Source: Blastomyces gilchristii SLH14081 (Eukaryota > Ascomycota > Eurotiomycetes > Onygenales > Ajellomycetaceae). Taken from it: a stretch of 64,000 nucleotides of DNA. The stretch lies in the NCBI RefSeq assembly GCF_000003855.2, contig NW_003101669.1, positions 1,120,795-1,184,794 on the forward strand, written 5' to 3'. The translations under genes and the position numbers were made by a program. This document shows, piece after piece, positions 44,417-54,828 of the stretch (positions are counted from its first letter, which is position 1; the number at the start of each line of letters is the position of its first letter). Under the pieces are notes generated by a model, which ran no database searches, was not told the DNA's origin, and worked only from the letters and a program-made list of their open reading frames with translations.

Positions 44417-46005
44417 TTAACGAACATGGTGTCGCGGTAGATTCCGCGAACTCATTTTTGATCCTGCGCTTAGGATTTCGGAGTTGAAAGTACCGATCGA
44501 TGTATCCATATCCGCGTAGAGACGCAAGGTATCCTTGTTGATGCGCGGTGGTAGCTCGTCAGGTAATGGTGAATAGAGATATGGTATGGCTAGAGCGTGG
44601 TTGGCTGTGTCTGACACCTTGCCGTTCCATATGTAGGTAGTTTCAATGCGGATATGCGCCGCGAGGAAAATTGTCGCAAAGGATATATGGGAGATGTTGG
44701 GAAGTAAAGACGTGAAATGACGCGGGCCCTTGGGATCCTGCAAAACAAGCGCATCACTGTGATCGGAGGAAGTTTATTTGAGTAGTCAGATACGGCCAGA
44801 TCAGGAGTTATTTATTAGAGTCCTAAATATGTCACTAGAGTAATCCATATCTCGTTCTAATGACAACTCAAAACAGCCTGAACATCATAGAATAGCTCCA
44901 TGCGCCACAAAATTGATATTTACACTGAAGGCACAAGCTATCCATATCTATCCAAGAGCCATTATTATTATTATTATTTAAAAAAAAAATAAAAAAAATA
45001 AAAAAATAAAACAATTAAAAAAAAAACCCCGAAAAAGGTAAGCAGACACTGGTAAGAAACTTCAGTGTCTTGAACCTTTCTACTAGCCGCTGGCCAGGTA
45101 GATCCGTGATCGCTCTGATAGACCAATTATTTTTGCATGTTGGGCTGTGTAAATGCAACCTCTTTTAACAGAAGTAAATAAAATTGTTGCTCTTGGCTAG
45201 GCTAAAAATTCATTCAATCCTTGGGCGTCACTGCTTGAGGCCGGGATATTGCTGAGCCAATTCCGCTGGATATGGTGAGGGTGTAGCAGGTTAACAGACT
45301 CAATGCTGAATCGTTCGAAAATGTCGCTGTTTTTCTGGTTTCCAGTGCTACAGCACAATCACCCTCATCAAGATGCAATATCTTTATGCTAGCGCGTGCT
45401 GTGTTCTTAGGCGGGACCACGTTCATTGTGAGCTTTGCAGCAGAATGTATCTAAGTCGAAGCATATCTCAGATTCTAGTGCCTGGATTTTCCAGTCAAGA
45501 ATAACAAACTACGCTGGTTCTTAGAAAAATCTAGTACAGGAATACTAGTTCATTATCAGGGGTACAATGACTCGTCCCCAGAAGCCAGCTTGCACCTGGA
45601 TGAGGGCAACCGGTATAGCTGCCTCTCGAAACCGTTGCAGTTGTGTTGAATGAGACTGGATAGTCTGTCACTGTGTTCAAACTCGGATGATGGTACGATA
45701 TGTTCAAATACCAGGCACTTCTTCCTTTTGCTGCTCCTCAATCTTTCCTGATAAAGTTTGTACTGTACATTCTCTGATGGTATCTGCGAGAGGGCGATGG
45801 GAGTGAGATTAGAGTTTTTTAAACTCTTGCGCTCCAAAACTCTAATCTCCGGTTTCCCCGGGTCTAATCTAAAAAGGGAATAGGGGTCATGGATGGGGCC
45901 GATGGTCCCGACCCCAATTCCGTGGTTTTCATATCCTATGCAAGTTATGTTCCAAGGTTTCCCATACGAAAGGTCAACATCGCGAGAGATAGCTCCGTTA
46001 ATCAT
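44417..46005 (-). CDS. Unidentified gene in three pieces, possibly decayed
   Basis: Three minus-strand open segments have protein-like composition. From 46005: VDLSYGKPWNITCIGYENHG, GTIGPIHDPYSLFRLDPGKP. From about 45445 to 45232 after a CTTAG acceptor: SAAKLTMNVVPPKNTARASI, HLDEGDCAVALE, ending in a hydrophobic stretch. From 44737 after a TTTTGCAG acceptor: DPKGPRHFTSLLPNISHISF, AYPYLYSPLP-like sequence and LRLYADMDTSIG. The last join would need a 494-base intron (44738-45231) containing an A-rich tract, far longer than any other intron here. I do not recognise a family and cannot prove that the pieces form one gene; the first donor and the true start are unresolved. Confidence 0.4.
44964..45027. 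repeat. (ATT)n and A-rich tract
   Basis: A (TTA)n run at about 44964-44979 followed by long A tracts with T interruptions to 45027. It lies within the suspiciously long putative intron of the unidentified minus-strand gene. Confidence 0.8.
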
Positions 46006-46980
46006 ACAGCTTGTTTAAGCAGGAATTTAATGTAAATATTCAGAAAAGGAATGGAACCTTATTTTGACATGCCCAGGCTGTCAACAGTTTGCGCGCCAGC
46101 ACAACCATCATGGGAAGCATGGTACTGAGGTGATGTCCGCTGTATTGAGTGGATCGATTGACCTGGAAACCAGAAACACATATCCGGAAAGCCAACCACG
46201 TTGAGAATAGTTAAGCTCGGCCTTTGGTGAATGGCCCGTGTCCCGTAGACGACCGGCTCAAATGCTGCAGAATCCTTTTCTACCGATCTAACAGTAAGCT
46301 TCAGATCAACGGCGCCTTTGCTGCATTTGTTATTCGACCTATATTTATGCTACATGCGCCGAAATTCGCAGCCTCTGTTCTTGTTTTCCTTTTTTGGTTT
46401 CGAGCTAGCTATCAGGCGTCCTGTCGGTTCTTTGCGGAGTTGTAAAGTAGATACCGTTCGTAAAACTTGAATACATGGGAGTAGAATAAGTATCTATCAA
46501 ATTGGGTGTCATTGTGGTTTTTCAATGATATATGTCTGTCCTTCCTGGCGGAAGAGTAAGTAGCTAAAGTTGACGTTTACGTTGATAATCAAATTATAAT
46601 GTAGGCACGATGATGTCATGATATTAGAGAAACGCTAATTTGAACACCACAGACATAGTCAGAGAGAACAATTTAAGAGAAATATAATGGACGGAGTCAG
46701 AAGAAAGGACTTGCATTTGCAAATGATACACGTCTAAGGCTGAAGAAAGAGGCGTTTGGAATATAACATAGCTCTTTAGATAGGGGGATGTGATATTTTT
46801 AATTTGAAGGCCATGAGTTGGTGTTTTTGAAGTGGGAACAAATGCTCTTCTTATAACGAGGACACGGTGAGGTGTGATTCTTTGAATTTCAAGCCTATTA
46901 ACCGTGGTTGGCGCCACTTGGCTCATCCCGAGAGCACATATCTTGAATATCCACACGTGGGACACTATATCCATCCTCGC
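46006..46980. other. No gene seen
   Basis: About 1 kb between two minus-strand genes; only short frames. It should contain the promoter of the unidentified gene and the 3' flank of the 457-aa gene. Confidence 0.4.
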
Positions 46981-48438
46981 TCATCCTTGGTGATTTCGAA
47001 GCGGCCCCTTTTTTCCTTCGGGTTGTGTATCCTGTAGTAAATCTTCATCGTAGTAACTGGGACATCTTGGCCTTTTCGGGCCTTTACCTTTGCGGAATGG
47101 CGTCACATGAGGGCTCAAATCACTTAATCCTGGCAGTAGGACCATCTGCTCTTGATAGCTTGTTCTTGGAGGACGCTGTTCTGGAAAGTCGTGAATTTCA
47201 TCTTCTGCAACCTCGAATGGCGGCGTGCGACCATACGCCGGAGGCGATCGCTGGGGCAGCGAGCTCGAAGATGATCTGATTTTTTTTCGCCGTGGTGGCA
47301 GCATAAAGTGGCTCCGCGGGAGGGTGGGAGAGATCTGTCCGCGTCTCTGAGACCTTGGAGAAGTGTAACATTTGTGAGGTTTGCGTACCAGAACAGGAGT
47401 TGAAGGATTAAATTTAGATCTGTGTGCCTGGGCGGAAGCGGAGGGGGAAGCCTCCATCGATAACGCAATGTCGGAACCTTTACACGGTAGGGAAGAATGT
47501 TGGTTCGGGAACCTGGCCCCACAGTTAGATGGTGAAGGTGACATGTTTTCCTTATCGCTTTTGAGGAGAGAAGTGTAGTGATGGCCAGTGGCCAATTGGG
47601 ATTCCGGAAAATTGTAGCCAAGAACGGCTTCTTCCTTTTTCGCCTTGCTGATGGACGGAAAGTCGTCATATTCGTGCATGTTACTTGAAGGTTCGTCGTA
47701 TAACCCATCAAGCCAGGATTGGACATCAGAGATGGAAGTGTCTTGGAAACGTTGAGCAAGTTTTGCTTCGTCCAGGCTCATTTGAGGACTTTTCTTCTGA
47801 TAGGGAGGCAGAGGTACTCTTTTCGGCTTACTTCGGTTTAGATATTGCGAATTGGATAACTCTGGAGTGATTCTCCGGTTAGGAAATGACGGAGAATGGA
47901 ATCCGCTGCTGATAGGCTCATCCGCCATAGGTACCATTGTCCATCGCGATCCATTTGGAGACACTACTGGGTGCAGCAGTAACGGCGAAGGCAGTTGATC
48001 AGTAAATGAAAAATGATTGTCTTCCGATGGTCTCCCCGGGATTTTGTTGGTATTGGTACAGTGAATATCCGGCTTCTGCCCGCTTGGAGAGTTTGCTCTC
48101 CGTAAAGATGGGGACCCTAACACATGTCCAGTTGAATGCAGAGACGTGCTGGCATTCTGGAAGATTTTCCTCATGTGAACTGAGTGGCTAGGAGAGGGAA
48201 CTGATCTCGCTAATAGCGCTCGGGATTCCCTCTTCGGGCCTGTATTTGGCGGAGTTTTTCCCCATGCTTGAGGAATGGATGCATTATCCCCCTCTGGCTG
48301 ATTTTTATTATGGTGATCACGATGCTCTGGTGTTAGTTATATAAGTTAGGACCGCCTTGTACCTTCAGCAATATAAACCCGGAGATGGGATGAGGAGGAA
48401 AAGAACCTACCGTCCATTAATTTTGGATGCAAATCCAT
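46981..48438 (-). CDS. Disordered Ser/Pro-rich protein, unidentified
   Basis: Exons complement(join(46981..48326, 48411..48438)) give 457 aa. The first exon is 28 bases (MDLHPKLMD plus one base); the intron has a GTAGGT donor and CACCAG acceptor preceded by two CTAAC-like branch sites. Most of the protein is low-complexity and rich in Ser, Pro, Lys and Arg, with several SP/TP sites, suggesting phosphorylation. The best-conserved-looking block is at the C-terminus: LLPGLSDLSPHVTPFRKGKG then PKRPRCPSYYDEDLL. A basic PPRRKKIRSSSSS segment could be a nuclear signal. No family recognised. Confidence 0.75.
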
Positions 48439-48942
48439 TCAAATTGACTCTCAACAGATCACTCAAATGTTATGTTACTGACTGGCTGAGTGTAGATCAG
48501 ATAACCGGAATAAATAAGACAGCTATTTAATTTGCAGGGGCAGCTGGTAGCGCAGATAGTGAATTTATACAGGCTTTCGTTTGATCTAATGAACTTTGAC
48601 GGCATCAATATTTACCATCTTGTAAACAAATCAATGGATTTATTTATTGGGGTTGGGAAGGGACAAAACACCTAGGAATTCCAGGAGGGGATTCTGGCAG
48701 CTGCGATTGAACAACATATCAGCCATCTTAGTAAATAGTCCACTTCGAAGCCCACACACACACACACACATACAGGTGGCGCATGGATCAAACTCTGGTA
48801 AGTTAATAAATATGAATTAGATGCTGAAGCATGTCATCATACTGCTAATACCCTTGGTGTAGGGTCGATATTCCGATCATGGTGGTCGATATGTAGAAGC
48901 TTGTCGCTCGCTAGATATCCACAGAACATGAGATGGGACCTA

Positions 48943-49055
48943 GATGGGGTGGATAGCATAGTGATAAAAGCGCTGTCCATGGAAGGCCCATGATAATACC
49001 AGTCTGGCTATGAGAGATGGCTCTTCTGAGACACCGGAGTTGCAGGTTCAAATCC
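48943..49055 (+). other. tRNA-like sequence, possible tRNA-derived SINE head
   Basis: GGTTCAAATCC at 49045-49055 matches a Pol III B box. TAGCATAGTGA at 48954-48964 approximates an A box. GATGGG at 48943 can pair with CCTATC at 49054-49059 as an acceptor-like stem with one G-T pair. Box spacing of about 80 bases is too long for a plain tRNA, so a tRNA-derived SINE or a decayed tRNA is more likely. Confidence 0.35.
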
Positions 49056-49132
49056 TATCTTCATAAGATGTCTTGACTATAAGTTACTCTGTAGAGGATT
49101 AATCAACACATTAGAAGAAAAATGATTTTCAC

Positions 49133-49199
49133 TACTCCGTATATATATATATATATAATTAATAGACAGAATGATAATTAAATTCTAGTATACGGAGTA
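49133..49199. mobile_element. 67-base terminal-inverted-repeat element (MITE-like)
   Basis: Perfect 11-base inverted ends TACTCCGTATA (49133-49143) and TATACGGAGTA (49189-49199) enclose AT-rich sequence with a (TA)n run. The arm core TACGGAGTA recurs alone at 30296-30304. I see no target-site duplication. Confidence 0.5.
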
Positions 49200-51688
49200 C
49201 AGAGATTTAATCAGATTTAATCAGATTTTCTCTGAATAATCTAATCAGAATCATTAGACTTCAAACTAAGAGTAGCGAAGAATTTTTTCTGATCAATGAT
49301 GTAAACACAAGCCTGCTTGAGATCTGTATACACCTGATTAGTTACTCTCACTGAGATAAGTGATTGAACATAAATTCTGCTCTTAACTAAGATGCTGAGA
49401 GAGATCTTCTGTAAGAGGAATATTTTGAATAAAATTGGCAAATTTATCCCTGAGAATTTCACACATTACACATTCTGAGTACTACTGAATTGAGTTAAAT
49501 AGGTTGGCAACAGTAACAATCATGTTACAACAAATATGATTGCCATTTCTCTCTCCCTCTCTCAAGCCACCAATCATCTCGTGAACGAAGCGTGGATGTT
49601 TCGAAACAGCTTGACAGCAAGCTCTTGAAACCGAGTGTCTCACGCTAGCAACTCGGCCGCTTGCATGGAGATCGTTAATTGCAGGGGAGCCGGTCCCACC
49701 ACCGTAGCCCGGGCCGGGGTCCCTTAGCATGTACTGAGGCCATCGTTTTCAGGCCAAAAAATGGAGCTGGTTCTACTGGGTACAACGCTGCGCTTCCTTC
49801 TGTCGAGATTTTGATGGTAACATCTGCTAACCGTCTTGGTAGTCCGGACAGGCAGCATTGCTTGCGACGGCATTTCTGGATGAGATGCTTTTTTTTTGTT
49901 CAAAATATTTTTCGAGATCGTGTCCTCTACATCAATCTCATGAACCGGGATCGACCAGGCGCGAACCGCCCATGGAAACTCTGGAAGCGCTCATCTAACC
50001 CTCCAATATTGGATTGCAAAACTGTGAGGCTACACTTACACTATACAAAGACCGGAAATGTCGACTCATTGGTCCCCAGCACCAGAAGGGTAGATGAAGA
50101 TATAGCCAACAATCACACTCTTTTTTCAATTTCCTGTTAACTACTACAAAATATTGCACAAAGGATCAGATTGGAAAGTGGAATTTGATTCGTGACAATT
50201 GTGATTGTTGGTGAGTACTCAGTACTATTGAGAGTCACAATGCGTTGGGTATTGCGCCTCACTAACGCTGGGCCAACTGAGCCTAATGACGGACTTGCCA
50301 GGGGAGCCCCTTTTACCACCAATAACGACCCCCAAATACCCCGCTGCGTGGATCCTGTCCCGATACGAGCAGTCGGAAGCCTGAGCCATTGTTTCGAATT
50401 TCACAAGTCCGCTCTCGCGAGCGAATGGGGAAATGTTTAGCTGACTCGCGATGGTTGAACGTCGGGAGGGATACAGCCCAGCGTCCCTTTCATTTTACCG
50501 AAGATTCTTTCGTTCTTCCCTTCATTATTGACTCCTCCTTTGTCAGTGCGGTTCTTCATCAGTCGTTCTGCAAATTGGGCTTTTTTTTTGTCGTGAAAGG
50601 GACGACGTTCGTTCCTTTGGTGCATTCTCTTCTCTATTTTATTTTTTATTTTCCCTTTGGGCTTTTTCGTCTGTCTTTCTTTGCTGAGCTAGAAGCTCTG
50701 CAGTCGCTCGTTTGGTTAGGCATCCTAGACGTTTACTCCGACGGGTATAGTTGAGAAAACAATAGGTCGGCTTGCTGTTGTTGGATCTGGGCAGGAGTCC
50801 TCGTTATAGGCGGAAAGTGTTTGATATTTTAGGCCTCAACCCTGTCAAGAAAACGATTTCGACAAAAGCGCGGTTCTGAGACACCGCGAGTTTGGCATTG
50901 ACGGAGGGGGCAATCAATTAATATCCTCCATCCAGGAAGCGTCCATTATTTGCGGTTTAGGTAAACCCCTTCCAGGACACCTCAGTACGTCCTCCTTGCT
51001 TCCCTGTAATTCCTGCCAGGCGCAAAAAGGGCAGATGCAGTCGATATTGGATGTGATATTCAGCTTTACGTTGCAGGGGCGTGATAGCCTTGCTTTACGT
51101 TCTCAAGGTGCCCGAGAGGAACCTCAGAGTCGATCATATCTGAGCTGGGAATTACGAAGCTGACCAGTGATATAGGCGTCGAATACCCTCTGTCAACTAG
51201 TTTTTACATCCAAAGTGACTTGAAGTCCTACTTAGAATTCTTTGCGCTGGTTCTACACACCTGCTGGCTAGGCAATTACCTCGAACTGTCTTTTTTTTTT
51301 ATTTTTTTTTATCAGTGACTAGACTGTCACACCACAGTCCTTTGGCGCCCTGTGTTTATACTGGCCTTGTACCTCGAAACAGTGAATTCTGGGATACGAC
51401 CTGCAAACTGATATCATTTTGCCCACGTGTCTGTCTTGGACCTCACTCTTTTTTGTCCTTCGTTTTTGGCTGAATTTCCCAGCGAATTTGACCCGGGTCC
51501 TCAATAATATCGGTGACATTGCCGCTTTCGCGTTCCTATATTTCCCTCAATACAGGCCCGAGAATCGATATGCAACCCGCTCCAGATATTCTCACAAGAT
51601 CTCGGCGTGTTCTATAAATCTTTCGACATATTTCGAGATTAAACGTCTTTCTCGGAAACGCAAGATACAGTAATATACCTGGCTTGTT

Positions 51689-54184
51689 ATGAGTGACACT
51701 AGTAGGGGGAAAGGAGGCGAGAGTGGAAGGAGAGATGGCGGGTCGGTTCGTCGGGCGAGGGAGAGGATGGAGGCTGGAGAGAGGGGGATCCAACCAATGG
51801 AGGATAGCGACCTGGCCAGGTCTTCAGAAGCAACATCTCAGGGTTCTCCGTCTATACGACGTGTACCGCCTGCGCCGGGTGCGTTCAAAGCTCTCGACAA
51901 TTCGAGCAATACCGCTGTGATCTCAAAACCTTCGCCAGCCCAGCAATGGCCACTTCGCGATGAAAATGCTAGGTCGACAAATGATGAAAGCGCTTCAGAA
52001 GAAATGGTTAATTTCTCAAAACGTCCGGCTCCTCAACGGCCTGCTCGCCCCGATGATATTCCATCATTGTTTGATTCTTCAAAGGTCCGTGATACCACCC
52101 CTAGCATCCCATATCGCCAGGGACAACATTCATCGTCTTTTCAGCGACTGCAAAACGGGCAGTCAATGGCCCAAAGCCCAGAACAAATTACGGAGTCTGC
52201 TGATAAGGCATCCGGATCAGTTCACTCGGGATCTCCCAATGCCCCTCCCCCAAGCGCCAAAATTACCCAGCCTACTCCCGCTGCGGCTCTGCCTCCGCCT
52301 AGAGGGAACCTCAATTACCATCCTCCCCCTTCAACACGTCGAGTAGGGCCCTCATATTACTCGAGTACTGCTTTCGTCTCACCTATCCCTGAAGAATCTC
52401 CTGAGATCACACCGAGAAAAGGAGGCTCGTACGCGTCGAGTAAAGTCATACCATCTAGCTGGGAAACTGCGCCTCCTGACTCTGATATTCCTAGGTGGTC
52501 GGATGAAGATTTCTTATTAAATGATGATGATAAGCCCGCTGAGACCCTTGTCAGGCAAGCCAGCTTAGGCAAGAGAGGCAAAGCGTCGCTTCGTACAATA
52601 AATAAAACACAAAGCGATCATTCTGTTGACAGCAATCAGGCTACCAAGCTGGCGACTGACAAAAATGCCAATGAAAATGTGGTAACTACGCCTATTGCTG
52701 TGGCTGTATCTGCAAATTCAAAAGTGATGAAACCTGCCTATGAAAGTAGGAATATTCCAGCTAAGCCAGAACCACGACCCTCGGATGATTATGCATCGTC
52801 TTCAGACGATGACTATGAAAAGCCCCCAATCCCTATCATGCAATTTGAGTCCAAGCCTTCAAAGCCGACTTTGAAGAAGATGGAAGGCCAAAGCTCCAAC
52901 GTTTTGCCTAGGGATAACGAAAAGAGGCGGCCACCCCAAATTGACATTGACGCCGTTCGACAGGCAGAAGCCAGAGGAAGCCTAACGAGTCTACCTGAGT
53001 TAATCCGTCGTGCTACGAAGCTAGCATCAAACCTTGACCGAGGAAAAACGGCGAGCAGGCTAGGAATATCGGATTTCTTAAATGCGAGTGATGATCGCCG
53101 AGGCCGGAATTCCAGTTCCATATCTGATATTTTGGCTTCATTCCCACCACCTGCAGTTGTTAATCCAGCTGGTAATGATCGATGGCCTGGTCCATTTGCC
53201 GATAATGACCCTAGATCCCGCTCGGACGCGGAAGAAGCACCTGAGAAAGGCGTGCGGCGGTGCTGTGGTTTCCCTCTCTGGGTAGTTATCCTGACTTGCA
53301 TCATTATGCTTGCACTCATTTCGGTCGCTGTTATAATCCCTGTCGCGCTTACAGCTCTTCCTCAATCACCTGAATCGGTATCGGCGCCTCTTCCCCCTAA
53401 AAATTGCCAAGAAACCCACCCTTGTTTGAACGGAGGTATAAGCGTTGGGAATCTAAGCTCATGTGGATGTGTTTGCGTCGATGGATTCGGCGGGGATAGA
53501 TGCGCTATTGCGGGAGATAATAGCTGCACTGCAATCAATCTCTCGAATGATTCCTTTGGCTTCCAAAATGCAACGCTAGGTGCTTCTCTTGTACGCTTGT
53601 TCGAGGACTCCGAAGCAAACTTCAGCATTCCGCTTGACACATCCAAAATCCTCCGCCTTTTCAACCGCGAAAATGTTTCCTGCACAAGCCAGAACGCACT
53701 TGTGATCTTTAATGGAGCTAGTCGAAAACGAGACGAACAAGCAATTTCGCAACCTGATGCCATCCATGGTCGTGTTGCAAACTCGCCATCGCCCACCATA
53801 TACCGCAAATCGATCCGTAATCGCTTTACCCACAACCACCGGCTTTCCGAGAGGCAAGCAAGAAATCCTGACCTGCAGAACCCCACCCAATCTTCATTAC
53901 CACCGTGGACCGCTCCAACAAATTCCTCCCCCTTGCCGACAAATTCCCCCAAATTACTGGACTTTTCCCGAATTGCTGTCCTGTTCATATTCGGGGAGAC
54001 GGAGGACATCGTTGATGCAGTCAACGCACATGATTCGATACAATCCTTTCTCCAAAACCCGGCAGGGGAATCAGATAGGCGAATGTGGTCCTTGGGGGTC
54101 AACTGCAGATCGCAGGATTTCATCCTTGACTTTAATAGGTTTACGATCCGATTGGATAATGGCACGATTGTTGGCGGGACATAA
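51689..54184 (+). CDS. Type II membrane glycoprotein with EGF-like module
   Basis: A single exon of 831 aa. The first 525 residues are a disordered, Ser/Pro-rich cytosolic domain with many SP/TP sites and a PPP-rich stretch. A basic-Cys motif (GVRRCCGFP) precedes one membrane segment at about 529-553 (LWVVILTCIIMLALISVAVI). Outside it, a compact cysteine module (about 571-606: CQETHPCLNGG, CGCVCVDGFGGDRC) has the EGF pattern CxxxxPCxNGG...CxCxxGFxGxxC. Further N-glycosylation sites (NLS, NDS, NFS, NVS) support an extracellular orientation. No signal peptide is present, consistent with type II topology. Similar fungal proteins exist as uncharacterised EGF-domain proteins; function is unknown, and a cell-wall or signalling role is only inference. 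Confidence 0.85.
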   Translation: MSDTSRGKGGESGRRDGGSVRRARERMEAGERGIQPMEDSDLARSSEATSQGSPSIRRVPPAPGAFKALDNSSNTAVISKPSPAQQWPLRDENARSTNDESASEEMVNFSKRPAPQRPARPDDIPSLFDSSKVRDTTPSIPYRQGQHSSSFQRLQNGQSMAQSPEQITESADKASGSVHSGSPNAPPPSAKITQPTPAAALPPPRGNLNYHPPPSTRRVGPSYYSSTAFVSPIPEESPEITPRKGGSYASSKVIPSSWETAPPDSDIPRWSDEDFLLNDDDKPAETLVRQASLGKRGKASLRTINKTQSDHSVDSNQATKLATDKNANENVVTTPIAVAVSANSKVMKPAYESRNIPAKPEPRPSDDYASSSDDDYEKPPIPIMQFESKPSKPTLKKMEGQSSNVLPRDNEKRRPPQIDIDAVRQAEARGSLTSLPELIRRATKLASNLDRGKTASRLGISDFLNASDDRRGRNSSSISDILASFPPPAVVNPAGNDRWPGPFADNDPRSRSDAEEAPEKGVRRCCGFPLWVVILTCIIMLALISVAVIIPVALTALPQSPESVSAPLPPKNCQETHPCLNGGISVGNLSSCGCVCVDGFGGDRCAIAGDNSCTAINLSNDSFGFQNATLGASLVRLFEDSEANFSIPLDTSKILRLFNRENVSCTSQNALVIFNGASRKRDEQAISQPDAIHGRVANSPSPTIYRKSIRNRFTHNHRLSERQARNPDLQNPTQSSLPPWTAPTNSSPLPTNSPKLLDFSRIAVLFIFGETEDIVDAVNAHDSIQSFLQNPAGESDRRMWSLGVNCRSQDFILDFNRFTIRLDNGTIVGGT

Positions 54185-54828
54185 ATTAAATTTCTCATTT
54201 TCAATCATCATTTTCAATTTTGGTTCTTAAGTTCTCTCTCTCTCTCTTTCTCTCTTTCTCTTTTTCCATTTTTTCTTTCTTTTTTTCTTTCTTTTTTCTT
54301 TTTTTCCATTTTTTTTAAGCTATAAAAGACCTCTCAGTTCCTACCTGCTGTTCCCATCTTATGACGAGATTCGCTCTCCACTCCTCCCGTCTGTTTTTAA
54401 CCCACCCCCTTCGAACCACATTCTTCCATGCATCCTAACAATCCGCCTTCTTTTTTCCATTTTCCTTTTGGATTTACAGTACTGAATTGGTGCAGGTCCA
54501 GCCGTTTAGTATTACCATTGCCATTTATCTCCTACCCAGCTCACTTCGAGTCCGTTAGTGTTTTGTAGCCGTTTCATCTCCTCATGCTATGCCATGCACC
54601 TGCTTCTCCGCGCGTTGCTTCGCATGGCAGCCCTAGCTAGAAAACATATTCCTTTGTGGAGCCCGTATTTTCCATTCGTCCAAGACGTATACTGTGCAGG
54701 CACACTACTCTAGCGTAGGGACAGCCTTCATATTCACCCGTAACACTGCCCTTATTCCTTAGGTGGCTTCTTGCATTCATTTCGTTAGAGCTATATATGT
54801 AAAACTATATTCATAACAGCCAGGCAGA
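54185..54828. other. Convergent intergenic region
   Basis: A (CT)n/T-rich tract at 54234-54315, probably in the 3' UTR of the preceding gene. No gene recognised. Confidence 0.5.

Larger units (their letters stand above)
48439..51688. other. 3.2-kb gene-free gap with repeats
   Basis: Holds a (CA)n run at 48753-48769, a tRNA-like segment (48943-49055), a 67-base inverted-repeat element (49133-49199), AT-rich sequence to about 49500, and T-rich tracts at 50579-50590 and 51291-51311. Frames such as 49679-50140 do not look like protein. The last part is the leader of the EGF-module gene. Confidence 0.5.

Noticed and set aside
49679..50140. 153-residue frame in the repeat-bearing gap
   Set aside because: No family resemblance and surrounded by repeats; not supported as a gene.
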